A stretch of 48,556 nt of DNA from Terriglobia bacterium (GTDB lineage Bacteria; Acidobacteriota; Terriglobia; UBA7540), in NCBI GenBank assembly GCA_030040315.1, contig JASHTY010000181.1:1-48556 (forward strand), in the 5' to 3' direction. Below, in pieces: positions 27,036 to 36,582 of this stretch (positions are counted from its first letter, which is position 1; the number at the start of each line of letters is the position of its first letter). The position numbers and the translations under genes were made by a program. Under the pieces are notes generated by a model that searched no databases, had not been told where the DNA came from, and worked only from the letters and a program-made list of their open reading frames with translations.

Positions 27036-30000
27036 TCAAGCAGGTTGTGCTCCGGCCGACTTATTGCGATAAGCAAGATAATATCCCGCCGGAACTACGA
27101 AGACCGTCAGCAGCAGTGAAGCTGTCATACCACCGATCAAGGCGCGGGCGAGCGGAGCGTAGGCTTCACTGCCTTCACCAAACTTCAGTGCCATGGGAAG
27201 CAATCCAATCATTGTTGATAGCGATGTCATGAGGATGGGTCGCAGGCGCACCCGGCATGCCTGGTTCAAGGCTTCTTTCAGCGCCAGCCCCTCGCCGATC
27301 AGGTGATGAGTAAATTCTACGATCAGGATGCTGTCAGACATGGCGATGCCGGCCAGCATCACGATTCCCATCAACGACATGATATTCAGTGTGGTGCCGG
27401 TCAAAGCAAGCGTGATGATTACTCCGCTGATTCCGGAAGGCAGGGCGAGAAGAATGATGAAGGGATCGGTGAAAGACCGAAATTGCGCAACCAAAATCAA
27501 GTATAGGAGCACGACGGAGAGCGTTAATCCCAGTGCAAAGCTGCGCAAAGAAGCCCGCATTGCTTCCACAATGCCCGCCAGAGTCACATCAACTCCGCGC
27601 GGAATAGTCGTGCGCGAAATGATTCTATCAATGGCCCGGGAGATTCCGCCAAGATCCTCCCCCTCGGGGCGGACATAGATGTCGAGCTTCCGTCTGATTT
27701 GCGAGTGGTCAACTTCCGTGGGGCTGTTGAACCGCGTAAGTGAGCTTACCATGTCCAGGCGCGTCGGCCTTGCGAGATTCGCACCGTGCAAAGGGATGGC
27801 GCGCAGGTCCGCCAGGTCCTGAACTTGTTTTTCCTGGTACTGGACATTCAGAAAGTAATTGTTGCCGCTCCGTGGATCGACCCACACGTTCGGCGCGATC
27901 ATCTGGTTCGAGGTGAGAGCAGTGATGACGTTCGAAACTACTTCCGTCTCCGTCAGACCCAACTCGCTGGCGCGCGTGCGGTCGATATTGATTCGAATTG
28001 AGGGGTAATCGAGGTCCTGGGGAATGTAAACGTCCGCCACGCCGTGGATTGCGCGAAACTGCGCCGCCAGACCTTGCGCCAGAGCAAAGGACGCCTTTAG
28101 GTCGGAGCCCTGAACCTCAACATCAATCGGTGCCGGAGCGCCGGAATTCAAGACACCGTCGATCAGGCTCCCTGAGGCAAAAAAAGCCGACAATTCCGGC
28201 AGTTGGTCTTCCATGCGCCGTTTCACTTCCCGAATATACTCGTAGCTACCCACCTTGTGGCCGGATTTGAGATTAACCTGCACAAAACCCGTGTGCATGG
28301 CGGAGTTGGGGGAGAACAGGGCGGAAAACCCCGGGTCGATGCCGAGGTTGGAAACGACCATATCCAGATCACCGGGGCGAACGGTATTGTGAATAAGCTG
28401 CTCGATCTTGGAAGCTTCTTCCTCCGTCACGCTCAATTTCGTACCTGAGGGAGCCTTGAAGTTGATCACAAACTGCCCGGCGTCTGTGCGTGGGAAAAAG
28501 GCCACACCGATTAACGGCACAAGCAGAAACGAGAGGCCAAATGCCGCGAAAAAAAGACCGAGTGCCAGGCGGGGCCGCGCGAGGACGCGAGTAACGAGCC
28601 GATCGTAGGCTTTCAGAAGCACTTCGAAGCGCCCGGAAAACCAGGAATTGAATCTTTCGCCCAGGTGCTGCGACCCGCCGTACGCTGCCGCGCCGACCGC
28701 AACTGTCGTATCTGAAGCAGCGTGGTGCTCGATGGGCTTTAGAAAATGGGCGCAAAACAAAGGAACAACGCTGAGCGCCACAAAGTAGGAAGCAAACATG
28801 GAAAGGACCAAAGCGAGCGCCAGCGCACTGAACAGGAACCGGCTCACTCCATAGAGCAAGGTAACAGGAAAAAAGACCACCACCGTTGAGAGCGTTGCCG
28901 CCAGCACCGGCATGGCCACCTCTTTCCCGCCGGTTTCCGCTGCGACTTTCACCGGCTGCCCGTGCTCCACATGGCGGTGGATGTTCTCCAGGACGACCAC
29001 GGAATTGTCGATCAGCCGCGAAAGCGCCAGCGCCAACCCGCCGAGCACCATGCTGTTCACGGAGCTTCCGCCGAGTTGCAGGGCAATGAATGCGGCGAGA
29101 ACCGAAAGTGGGATTGAAAAAAAGACTGCCACCGTCGCGCGCAAGCTTCCGAGGAAAACCAGAATCATGATGGCTGTCAACAGCAGCCCGATTCCACCTT
29201 CGTGCAGCAGAGTTTCAATCGCGGCCTTCACAAACCGCGACTGATCGAAAACCACACTGGTGCGCAACGAATCGGGGACGTCGTAAAGGCGCTTGATCTG
29301 CTTGCGAATAGCATTGACGATGGCGATGGTGTTGGAGTCGGCGCCCTGCTTGAGGATCGGCAAATACACAGCGCGCGCGCCGTTCACGTGCACAAGGTTG
29401 TACTGAAGCGCGTAGGAGTCCTTAGCCACACCGATGTCTTTGGCGAGAACGGGAGACTGCCCGATCATTTTGAGCGGAACATCCTCAACGTCCTTTGGGC
29501 CGGAAAGCATGGCGTTGGTATAAATGTTGTAGTCGTATTTTCCCAGTTGCACATCCCCGGCGGGTAACAGCGAGTTAGCCTGGTTCAGGGCCCTCACGAC
29601 GTCCATCAGGCTGAGCTGGTGGGCTTCCAGGTTGTAGGGATCGACATAGAGCATGATCTGCCGCCAGCGCCCGCCAAAGGGCTGGGGGACCGATGCGCCC
29701 GGAACTCCCGCCAGTTGGTTGCGAACGTAATTCTGGCCCAGGTCCTTCAAGCGCGCTTCACTCAATCCCTCGCCGCTCAGCGTCACCAGACACACCGGCA
29801 TGTTGGAAGCGTCCGACTTCAGCACGATTGGCGGATACGTGCCGGGCGGCAAATCCCGCAGGTCCGCCATCGCCAACGTGGAGATCGTGGAGGCATCCGA
29901 ATCGGGATTGGTCCCGGGATGGAAGTAGATTTTGATCAGGCTCACACCCGGCAGGGACCGCGACTCCATGTGGTCGATTCCGCCCGCCAGCATGAACATT

Positions 30001-30200
30001 CGCTCCAGGTGGTAGGTCAGGTCGCTTTCGATTTGCTCAGGGGGCATGCCAGAATAAAATGTCGCGACGGCCACCACGGGGATATCAATCGGCGGGAACA
30101 TATCCACCGGCATGCGCAGAATACTGACCGTCCCAATCACCGCGACCAGCAGGCAGACGACCAGAATAAAGTAGGGCATGCGGATGGCAAAACGCGACAT
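27036..30200 (-). CDS. RND-family efflux permease
   Basis: The 1054-residue inner-membrane protein has the RND layout: an N-terminal helix with RMPVDMFPPIDIPVV, a large periplasmic loop (about 35-330), helices 2-6, a second helix-loop-helix block starting near 545, and final helices 8-12. TM4 carries LALALSRLIDNSVVVLENI, where the first of the two proton-relay aspartates of AcrB is kept and the second is Asn, a pattern of a common acidobacterial subgroup. It exports drugs, metals or metabolites using the proton gradient, with the adaptor and TolC-like protein encoded just upstream. The substrate is not predictable. The gap to the adaptor gene is only 2 nt. Confidence 0.93.
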   Translation of the reverse strand: MSRFAIRMPYFILVVCLLVAVIGTVSILRMPVDMFPPIDIPVVAVATFYSGMPPEQIESDLTYHLERMFMLAGGIDHMESRSLPGVSLIKIYFHPGTNPDSDASTISTLAMADLRDLPPGTYPPIVLKSDASNMPVCLVTLSGEGLSEARLKDLGQNYVRNQLAGVPGASVPQPFGGRWRQIMLYVDPYNLEAHQLSLMDVVRALNQANSLLPAGDVQLGKYDYNIYTNAMLSGPKDVEDVPLKMIGQSPVLAKDIGVAKDSYALQYNLVHVNGARAVYLPILKQGADSNTIAIVNAIRKQIKRLYDVPDSLRTSVVFDQSRFVKAAIETLLHEGGIGLLLTAIMILVFLGSLRATVAVFFSIPLSVLAAFIALQLGGSSVNSMVLGGLALALSRLIDNSVVVLENIHRHVEHGQPVKVAAETGGKEVAMPVLAATLSTVVVFFPVTLLYGVSRFLFSALALALVLSMFASYFVALSVVPLFCAHFLKPIEHHAASDTTVAVGAAAYGGSQHLGERFNSWFSGRFEVLLKAYDRLVTRVLARPRLALGLFFAAFGLSFLLVPLIGVAFFPRTDAGQFVINFKAPSGTKLSVTEEEASKIEQLIHNTVRPGDLDMVVSNLGIDPGFSALFSPNSAMHTGFVQVNLKSGHKVGSYEYIREVKRRMEDQLPELSAFFASGSLIDGVLNSGAPAPIDVEVQGSDLKASFALAQGLAAQFRAIHGVADVYIPQDLDYPSIRINIDRTRASELGLTETEVVSNVITALTSNQMIAPNVWVDPRSGNNYFLNVQYQEKQVQDLADLRAIPLHGANLARPTRLDMVSSLTRFNSPTEVDHSQIRRKLDIYVRPEGEDLGGISRAIDRIISRTTIPRGVDVTLAGIVEAMRASLRSFALGLTLSVVLLYLILVAQFRSFTDPFIILLALPSGISGVIITLALTGTTLNIMSLMGIVMLAGIAMSDSILIVEFTHHLIGEGLALKEALNQACRVRLRPILMTSLSTMIGLLPMALKFGEGSEAYAPLARALIGGMTASLLLTVFVVPAGYYLAYRNKSAGAQPA

Positions 30201-30202
30201 CG

Positions 30203-31456
30203 TCAGTCCTTTCGAGGTCCGTCCGGTTTGTCGGATTCAACAAGCCTGGGGCGAACTCGCTCGCCCTGGCGCAATTCGGCATGGCGGCCAATGACTACCA
30301 TATCGCCGTCCTGCAGGCCGGCAAGAACCTCTACCCGGTCGGAGTTCTCTAGGCCCGTGGTCACGTTCACCACGCGGACCGTGTGGTCGGGCCCGATTAC
30401 GTAGGCGCGCTGTGAATTCGATCCGGCGCCATCGATGGCGTCGAGCGGCACGGTAAGAGCTTTGGGATGATCCTGCATGGTCAGGCGAACTTCCGCATAC
30501 ATTCCCGGAATCAGTACCAGATCAGGGTTGGGAACATCCACTTCCGTATCCATCGTTCGAGTGGAGAGCAGCAGTGTGTCCGCAAACCGCGTCACCTTGC
30601 CGTCGAAAGTCCGGTGGATGGCGCCGACGCTTACCACCACCTGCTGCCCCAAATGAATACTCGCCACAGCGGATTCCGGCACGGGCACGATGAGCCGGAG
30701 CAGGCCGTTTTCCGAAAGGCGCACAACGGGCATGGCCTGGGTCTGTGAGGAGATTCCGGCCTGAATCATCGACCCGACGTTGGCGTATCGTTTGGTAATG
30801 ACACCATCGAATGGCGCGGTAATCAGCGTGTATTGCTGAAGGGTTTTCACTCGTGCCTGCTCGGCTTTGGCCACTCGAATCCGCTCCTCGCTCGAAGCAA
30901 TGCGGGACTTCGCGGACGCCACCTCGGCCTGCGCTCCCAGGTCGCGCGACTCCGCCTCATCCACTTCCTGTTGGGGAATCAGGCCTTTCTCGTGGCGGGC
31001 CACGTCCTGGATGCGCTGAAACGACAGGTGCGCGATGTCTTCAGCGGATTGCGCGCGCTTCAGTTCATCCTGGGCGGTTCCCAGGTCGGCGGTGGCTTCA
31101 TCAATGGACGCGCTGGCCCTCGCCAGGTCGTCCTGCATCTCGGGAATCTCCAGCGTGGCCAGCAGTTCCCCCCTGTGCACCCGGTCGCCGATATCCACCT
31201 TAATGTCGCGCACGTAGCCGGACACCTTCGCCATCACATCCACGTCCTGGTACGGCTCAAACTCCGCGGTCAGGGTTAAATCGTTTGAAAGATCAGTGCG
31301 GTAAGTCTTGGCAGCGGCAACTGTGGGAACTGGCGCATCATTCGCGGAGCCTGCCATCGCCGCGTCGCCCGAGCGCGCGCAGGAGGTTGTAAGCACCAGT
31401 GTCATTAAAGCCGCTGACATCACAGCCAGCCCTGATGTGTACTTTGGACTTTTCAT
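30203..31456 (-). CDS. RND efflux periplasmic adaptor (membrane-fusion lipoprotein)
   Basis: I choose the ATG at 31456 (417 residues), because it starts a lipoprotein-type signal, MKSPKYTSGLAVMSAALMTL, ending at a likely lipidated Cys26 (LTTSC; Thr at -3 is slightly unusual). An in-frame upstream start at 31474 would lengthen the n-region. Then come a biotinyl-lipoyl-like half (DVDVMAKVSGYVRDIKVDIG), a coiled-coil hairpin (about 100-190), the second lipoyl half (ITAPFDGVITKRYANVGSM) and beta-barrel regions. It links the RND pump to the outer-membrane channel in the periplasm. Confidence 0.92.
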   Translation of the reverse strand: MKSPKYTSGLAVMSAALMTLVLTTSCARSGDAAMAGSANDAPVPTVAAAKTYRTDLSNDLTLTAEFEPYQDVDVMAKVSGYVRDIKVDIGDRVHRGELLATLEIPEMQDDLARASASIDEATADLGTAQDELKRAQSAEDIAHLSFQRIQDVARHEKGLIPQQEVDEAESRDLGAQAEVASAKSRIASSEERIRVAKAEQARVKTLQQYTLITAPFDGVITKRYANVGSMIQAGISSQTQAMPVVRLSENGLLRLIVPVPESAVASIHLGQQVVVSVGAIHRTFDGKVTRFADTLLLSTRTMDTEVDVPNPDLVLIPGMYAEVRLTMQDHPKALTVPLDAIDGAGSNSQRAYVIGPDHTVRVVNVTTGLENSDRVEVLAGLQDGDMVVIGRHAELRQGERVRPRLVESDKPDGPRKD

Positions 31457-31479
31457 GCCATTACACCCCTGCACAGCGC

Positions 31480-32769
31480 TTACCGCAATGCGCCCAGTGC
31501 ATAGTCAAGTTCGGACCTTCTTCCGAGGTACTCATATTTTGCTGAGGCCTCGGTGATCTGGGCGGATGTCTGATTAAGCTGCGCCTGATTGAGTTCAACG
31601 ATGCTGCCCAATCCGCTGTCATAACGCGCCTGCGCCAGCCGGAGTGACTCATTCGCCTGCGTCACCAGCCGCGCGGCGACGTCGAGCCTCTGGAATGCTT
31701 CCCTGGCTTCCAGCCACGCCACCTGCACGTCCCGGGCGACCTGCACGGATAAATCCTGCACGTTCTTTTGCGCGGCATTTGCGCGCGCTTCGGCCTCCGC
31801 GTGCCGCGCGGCGAACAAACCGCCGTTCAGGAGAGGAATGTTCACGTTGACGCCCGCTGCGCTGTAGGATTCATGGAGCGGTTGCTCTCTTTCCGGAGCC
31901 ACGCCCGCCACACCGGCCACGGTGATGGTGGGATTCCACAAGCGCTTCTCCGCTTGGGCGTAGCGTTCCAGAGACTGATAATTCAGCCGCAAGGCGGCCA
32001 GATCAGACCGATCACGCATTGCCTGGCTGATCAATCCATTCACATCACCATCAAGGCCGGGCGGCAGCGGTTCGTCGCTCAAGCCAAAGGCCTGATCACG
32101 TTCATAACCCATGGCTGCGGACAGACGCGCGTGGCTGGCCCTTTCGTCGTCCTCCGCCCGCGCAAGCTCCAACTGTGCCTGCGACACATTGACTTCCGCA
32201 AAGCTGACATCCAGCGTGGAGCGAAGCGAACTTTGCGCCAGCGCCTTCACCTGGCGAAGCGTCAAATTCAGTAGATCCAGATTGGCTTTGGCGACTCTCA
32301 GAACCTCCCGAGCGGAAAGAGCTTGGTAATAAGCAGTGTTCACATTCAGCAGTACCTGCGCACGGGTGTTGGCAACGTCCTGGTTCTCCGCCTCGTGACG
32401 TAGCCTTGCACTCCTCACCAAACTGGACGTGCGCCCAAAGTCGGTGAGCAGTTGCGATCCCGTGAGGCCGGATGCCGCACGGCTGTAAAGGCTTGAAGTT
32501 GGAACGGCGCCCGCCATCAGCGTGGCGTCATGCTGGGCCTCCACTCCGGTAAGGTTCGCGGAAAAGGTGGGGAGATAGGCTGAGTGGGCCTCCTTCACCT
32601 GCGCCTCACCCGCCTGCGCCAGGTATGCCGCGGAGGCAAGGCGCGGCTGGTTGCGGATGGCAATGGCCTGAGCGTCCGCCAGTGTTAGGGTTGCGGGTGG
32701 TTGCGCGAATACAAGGCTCCCACTGGCCAGTGCCAAAAGGAGCATCAGGCGCAGGCATCTTGAGTTCAT
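31480..32769 (-). CDS. TolC-family outer-membrane efflux channel
   Basis: The 429-residue protein has a signal peptide (MLLLALASGSLVFAQ, residues 9-23) and two repeats of the outer-membrane efflux protein type. Their features include LTLADAQAIAIRNQPRLASA near the N-terminus, long amphipathic coiled coils, and the C-terminal YDSGLGSIVELNQAQLNQ. Its start overlaps the DUF190 stop by 4 nt (ATGA) and it ends 23 nt before the adaptor start, so DUF190-TolC-adaptor-permease is one operon. Confidence 0.93.
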   Translation of the reverse strand: MNSRCLRLMLLLALASGSLVFAQPPATLTLADAQAIAIRNQPRLASAAYLAQAGEAQVKEAHSAYLPTFSANLTGVEAQHDATLMAGAVPTSSLYSRAASGLTGSQLLTDFGRTSSLVRSARLRHEAENQDVANTRAQVLLNVNTAYYQALSAREVLRVAKANLDLLNLTLRQVKALAQSSLRSTLDVSFAEVNVSQAQLELARAEDDERASHARLSAAMGYERDQAFGLSDEPLPPGLDGDVNGLISQAMRDRSDLAALRLNYQSLERYAQAEKRLWNPTITVAGVAGVAPEREQPLHESYSAAGVNVNIPLLNGGLFAARHAEAEARANAAQKNVQDLSVQVARDVQVAWLEAREAFQRLDVAARLVTQANESLRLAQARYDSGLGSIVELNQAQLNQTSAQITEASAKYEYLGRRSELDYALGALR

Positions 32770-33137
32770 CGCGCCGGCCTGTCCGGCTGAGTTTGAGATT
32801 TTTCAGCGATGACCGCTCTCACAATCGTCGTGTCGTGCATTTCGATCAGACCGTCCACCACCAGCTTTTCCAACAGGGGCAGAATCTCGTTGACCCGCTC
32901 AGGAGTCTCCACAAAGTCAATTCGTACCGGCATGTGTGGGTCCTCATCAATCCCGCTGCCGCGATGATGAAGGTGATGGTGCGACCCGAAGCCCGCCGCC
33001 GGGCGGAGCACGGTTGCGCCGGCAACTCCCCGCTCATAGAGAATGGCCATGATTTCCTTGCTCAAATAATCTTTATTGGCAATGGTGTCTTCATTCAGGT
33101 AGATGCAGACCTTCTTGGCGGGACCTGGCAGGAGCAT
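32766..33137 (-). CDS. DUF190 PII-like small protein
   Basis: The 123-residue protein starts at ATG 33137 with AGGAG about 10 nt upstream. It matches DUF190 (PF02641-type): KKVCIYLNEDTIANKDYLS at the start, GVAGATVLRPAAGFG in the middle and a C-terminal ferredoxin-like strand. A His-rich loop (GSHHHLHHRG) follows the middle motif and could bind a metal. DUF190 proteins resemble trimeric PII signal proteins. As first gene of the efflux operon, it may sense a ligand and tune the pump; this is inference. Confidence 0.88.
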   Translation of the reverse strand: MLLPGPAKKVCIYLNEDTIANKDYLSKEIMAILYERGVAGATVLRPAAGFGSHHHLHHRGSGIDEDPHMPVRIDFVETPERVNEILPLLEKLVVDGLIEMHDTTIVRAVIAEKSQTQPDRPAR

Positions 33138-33437
33138 ACGTCATGTTTCTCCTCTGCGTGCATTTCAATTGTTGCTGAGTAGCGATGATGACCGCCACTG
33201 AATACTTCCTGAAATTTGCATGACTCCCATCGTCAGAAATACGTCAGGGTCCTGTTGTTGTCATGAACTGCAGGTTGGGAATTCTGAAGCTAGCCCAAAC
33301 ACAAGCTTCATAAAAATATCAGGGACACTTAAGGTGCTCGGCCAGGTCCCTCATGCTAGAACCGAGAGGTGAAGCATCTTCGGTTCCAGGTGAAGAAGGA
33401 TCGAGGTATTTCGACAGTTCAAGCAATGAGGTGGAAA
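33138..33437. other. 300-bp divergent intergenic region
   Basis: This stretch separates the efflux operon (minus) from a small secreted protein (plus) and should hold promoters in both directions. It is relatively A+T-rich near 33310-33340 (TTCATAAAAATATCAGGG). I see no certain operator repeats for the nearby response regulator, though such sites would be expected here. Confidence 0.4.
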
Positions 33438-34034
33438 ATGGGTTCATTCAACGCAAGGAAGCGGTTGGGGAGATGGGTTTTGGCGGCGATGATTGCAATC
33501 GCCCCCGTCGCGAGCGCCAAAACCAAAACGCACAAGAGCGATGCGGCTCAGCCGCAGGACAGCATTGAAGTGGTCGGCCACATTCCGCCGGCGAATCATC
33601 CGGTCACGAACTTTGTGTCTACGCAACACTACAGCAGTTACTACCTGTACGCGGAGCACGAGTCGGGCCAGGACATCACGCTGATTGATGTGACCAACAC
33701 CAGCCGGCCACTGGTGCTGGCGGACGTGCCCTACAGCGGGCTGGGTGCTTCCGGGTCACTTGTGGCCGTCGCGGGAACGGCGGCGCTGGTGAGCAGTGAG
33801 ATGAGCGATCCGCCCCAGGCTCCCCCCCAGAGCTTAAAGATCATGGATTTTTCCGATCCGCAGCATCCCAAGGTTGCGCGGGAGTTCACTGGTGTTACGG
33901 CGGTGGGCAGGGACAATCAGCGCGGTCTGGTGTTCGTTGCCAATCCGGAGGGCATCTGGATTCTGCAACGCCATTTCGCCGAAGACCCGGACGTAGAAGC
34001 CGCATACGCGAAGCACGTTCTTTACGACCATTGA
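33438..34034 (+). CDS. Small secreted LVIVD-repeat-like protein
   Basis: I choose ATG 33438 (198 residues), with a GAGGTGG box just upstream; longer in-frame starts would precede the signal peptide with a poor n-region. Residues 1-27 are a signal peptide (RWVLAAMIAIAPVASA). The rest resembles LVIVD repeats that build beta-propellers: DITLIDVTNTSRPLVLADV and LKIMDFSDPQHPKVARE. At most three repeats are present, so it is not a full propeller and may assemble as an oligomer or be a shortened member. It converges with the sensor kinase gene, 22 nt apart. Its role on the island is unknown. Confidence 0.7.
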   Translation: MGSFNARKRLGRWVLAAMIAIAPVASAKTKTHKSDAAQPQDSIEVVGHIPPANHPVTNFVSTQHYSSYYLYAEHESGQDITLIDVTNTSRPLVLADVPYSGLGASGSLVAVAGTAALVSSEMSDPPQAPPQSLKIMDFSDPQHPKVAREFTGVTAVGRDNQRGLVFVANPEGIWILQRHFAEDPDVEAAYAKHVLYDH

Positions 34035-34056
34035 TAGGGGGGATTTTAGTAAGAAT

Positions 34057-35487
34057 TTAAGTGGAGGCCGTTGACAGCTCAACTTTAGCGGGCGGAAATT
34101 CGATGCGGAAGATGCTGCCACCGTCCGCGCCGCTTTCGACTCTCACACTCCCTCCGTGGGCGCGCACGACCCATTGGACGATTGACAGGCCGAGCCCTGC
34201 GCCGCCGGAATCCCGGTTTCGCGCCTGGTCAATTCGATAAAACCGTTCGAACACTTTTTCCCGGTGCTCGGGGGGAATTCCGGGACCGCTGTCCTTCACC
34301 GTCGCAATCACATATCCCTGCGGGTCGATACTCACACAGACGCAGATCGTACCGCCGATGGGCGAATACTTGATGGCGTTGTGAATCAAATTCACAAATG
34401 CCTGGCGAAGGAAGAGGGGATCTCCCGCGACCCGGGCGGTTTCGTCGCCCTGCAGGATAAGGCGCTGCTGTTTGTCCTCCATCAGCGGTTCAAGTAATCC
34501 GGCCGCATCGCGCGATAGCCCCATTACGGGAATTATGTTGGTCTGAAGTGAAATCTGGCCAGCGTCTGCGCGCGAAAGGGTCAAAAGGCTGTCCACCAGG
34601 CGTGTGAGCCGGTTGGCCTCCTCCAGCATGCTACCGATAACATCACGGTATTCGTTCCCTGACCTTCCCTTTTGAAGAGCAATCTCTCCCACGCTGCGGA
34701 GGGAAGCCAATGGTGTGCGAAACTCGTGGGCGGCGTCGGCAGTGAAACGGCGGAGCTGCTCAAAGGATTGCTCCAATCGTGACAGCATCTCGTTAAAGAC
34801 CTGCGCAAGGTGTCCTACTTCATCGTCGTTCTCGATGGGCAATCGCGTGCTCAACCGCTCCAGGCTGATCTTGCCGGCGCGGCGCGCCATGTCCGTGACA
34901 GGAGCGAGCGCGCGACTGGCCAGCAGGTAACCGAAAAGTCCTGTTAGGCCAAGCGCCACCGGTAGCCCGAGCAGCATAGCGATCAAAAGCTTCTTGAAGC
35001 TTTCCCAGATTTCGAGTTCGCTGTAGGCGAGACGGATCAGGAGCGGACGGCCATTCAGCTGGTGATAGCGGCTGACCAGGCGGACGGGAGTTCCATCGCG
35101 AAGACGCGCAAATCTCTCCGAGTAGCCCCCCTGACCTTCACCTGGGAAGGGTTGCCCGCCAAGGGATCGGCCGCCGAGCCGTTCATTCCTGTAGAGCACC
35201 TGCCCGGCCGGCGAGAGAACTTCCAGCAACCGTTCTTCCACCAGGCGTGACTGCGGGTGGTTATGATAGTCCTCGCGAAGATTCACATTTCCATCCGGGC
35301 CGATTTCTAGCAAGCCTTCGACCGTTTCAATGTCTTCGATCGCGTGCCTTCCGAGTTGTCGCTGCAATTGCCACAGCAGGAGCGCGGAAATTCCGATGCT
35401 GTAGATGAGCAGCGTGCCGCCCAGAACGCAAACGTACCAGAGGGTCATGCGCACCCGGATGTGCCTCAGCTTGAACCCTAATTTCAT
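34057..35487 (-). CDS. Sensor histidine kinase (CusS-like)
   Basis: The 476-residue protein has a transmembrane helix near residues 15-40, a periplasmic domain of about 120 residues, a second helix (about 165-190), HAMP (ALAPVTDMARRAGKISLERL), a HisKA dimerisation helix with phospho-acceptor H254 (AAHEFRTPLASLRS) and an HATPase domain (NLIHNAIKYSP, DSGPGIPPEH, GGAGLGLSIV). Its start overlaps the response-regulator stop by one base (TGATG). Kinases of this layout often sense metals or envelope stress. Being on the same island as the RND operon, it plausibly controls it; that link is inferred. Confidence 0.93.
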   Translation of the reverse strand: MKLGFKLRHIRVRMTLWYVCVLGGTLLIYSIGISALLLWQLQRQLGRHAIEDIETVEGLLEIGPDGNVNLREDYHNHPQSRLVEERLLEVLSPAGQVLYRNERLGGRSLGGQPFPGEGQGGYSERFARLRDGTPVRLVSRYHQLNGRPLLIRLAYSELEIWESFKKLLIAMLLGLPVALGLTGLFGYLLASRALAPVTDMARRAGKISLERLSTRLPIENDDEVGHLAQVFNEMLSRLEQSFEQLRRFTADAAHEFRTPLASLRSVGEIALQKGRSGNEYRDVIGSMLEEANRLTRLVDSLLTLSRADAGQISLQTNIIPVMGLSRDAAGLLEPLMEDKQQRLILQGDETARVAGDPLFLRQAFVNLIHNAIKYSPIGGTICVCVSIDPQGYVIATVKDSGPGIPPEHREKVFERFYRIDQARNRDSGGAGLGLSIVQWVVRAHGGSVRVESGADGGSIFRIEFPPAKVELSTAST

Positions 35488-36167
35488 CAGGTCTCCGCGC
35501 GAAGGCTGAATCCCACCCCTCGGACCGTCTGCAGGAGCTTGACTTTGAATTGCTGGTCAATCTTCCGGCGCAGGCGCGCGATGTGAACGTCAATGACGTT
35601 GTCGAGTGGAGTGTGGCGGGAAATTTCCTTCCAAACGTCTCGGCTGAGCATCTCACGAGACACGACCTTGCCTTGGTTTTGAAGCAAATACTTGAGAATG
35701 TCGAATTCCCTGGCTGTGAGGTCTAGAGGCTTTCCGGAGCGCGTGACCACGTGCCGGACCACGTCCATCTCAAGGTCGCTGATCGCCAATCGCGCCCCCA
35801 GGTCAGGTGTGCCACGCCGCAGGAGTGCGCGGATTCGAGCCAGCAGCTCATTGTACGCGAAGGGCTTTACCAGGTAGTCGTCCGCCCCCGTGTCCAGGCC
35901 GCGGACGCGGTCCTCCGTGGTATCCCGCGCGGTCAGCATCAGGACTGGCGTGCGGATTCCGCTCTCGCGCATGGTTTTGAGGATTTCCAGCCCGCTGCGT
36001 CCCGGGAGCATCACATCGAGAATGATAACGTCGAAAGGTTCGGCGTGCACCTGGTAGAAGCCCTCCTCACCGTTGCGGGCCACGCGCACTGCGTAACCTT
36101 CCGCGCTTAGCCCATCACGAAGCGCCCCCGCCAGCTTCTGTTCGTCTTCAATCAAAAGGATTTGCAC
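35487..36167 (-). CDS. OmpR/PhoB-family response regulator
   Basis: I choose the GTG at 36167 (226 residues), since the receiver domain begins directly with QILLIEDEQKLAGAL; an in-frame ATG at 36224 would add 19 unlikely residues. The receiver has D8, phospho-acceptor D51 (VIILDVMLPG) and the DDYLVKPFAY lysine. A winged-helix domain follows from about 125 (FDILKYLLQNQGKVVSREML, DVHIARLRRKID). It binds DNA as a phosphorylated dimer and pairs with the kinase encoded next. Confidence 0.93.
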   Translation of the reverse strand: MQILLIEDEQKLAGALRDGLSAEGYAVRVARNGEEGFYQVHAEPFDVIILDVMLPGRSGLEILKTMRESGIRTPVLMLTARDTTEDRVRGLDTGADDYLVKPFAYNELLARIRALLRRGTPDLGARLAISDLEMDVVRHVVTRSGKPLDLTAREFDILKYLLQNQGKVVSREMLSRDVWKEISRHTPLDNVIDVHIARLRRKIDQQFKVKLLQTVRGVGFSLRAET

Positions 36168-36582
36168 GAGCCCTGCACGCTTGTCAGATGACTTCCGAGT
36201 TCCAGATATAAGCCCAGATGGCATTTTTTCCCACTGAAGAATTCATGAAGCGTTCCTGTCTTTTGCGACAGGCTTCTCAAGCCCCCATTATTTCAGATGC
36301 TTGCTTCCTATGTTTGGTAATAATCCCTATGGTCTGCGATCGTCGCCTGGGAGGCAGTCCCGAGGAGCCAATAGTGTCGCGCAGAAACGCACCCGCACAC
36401 CGCAGCTTCTTCGCAGCTCGTGGATTCAATGAACTGGTTGAATGACTGACGACCCCGTGGCGAGATCAGGTGATACCGATTATGCAGCGACATGCACCGG
36501 ACCCGCGTAAACACTGGCCTAGTAACGCGTTGTCACACTATATAACATTCGGTGAAGGTTATCGATTCTCTGTGAAAGCCGA
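36168..36582. other. 415-bp gene-free stretch at the right end of unit 1
   Basis: No credible gene is seen. A hairpin, CCTGTC (36255-36260) with GACAGG (36267-36272), extended by GAAGC/GCTTC, lies about 90 nt upstream of the response-regulator start; it lacks a T-run. The rest up to the att site is featureless. Confidence 0.4.
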
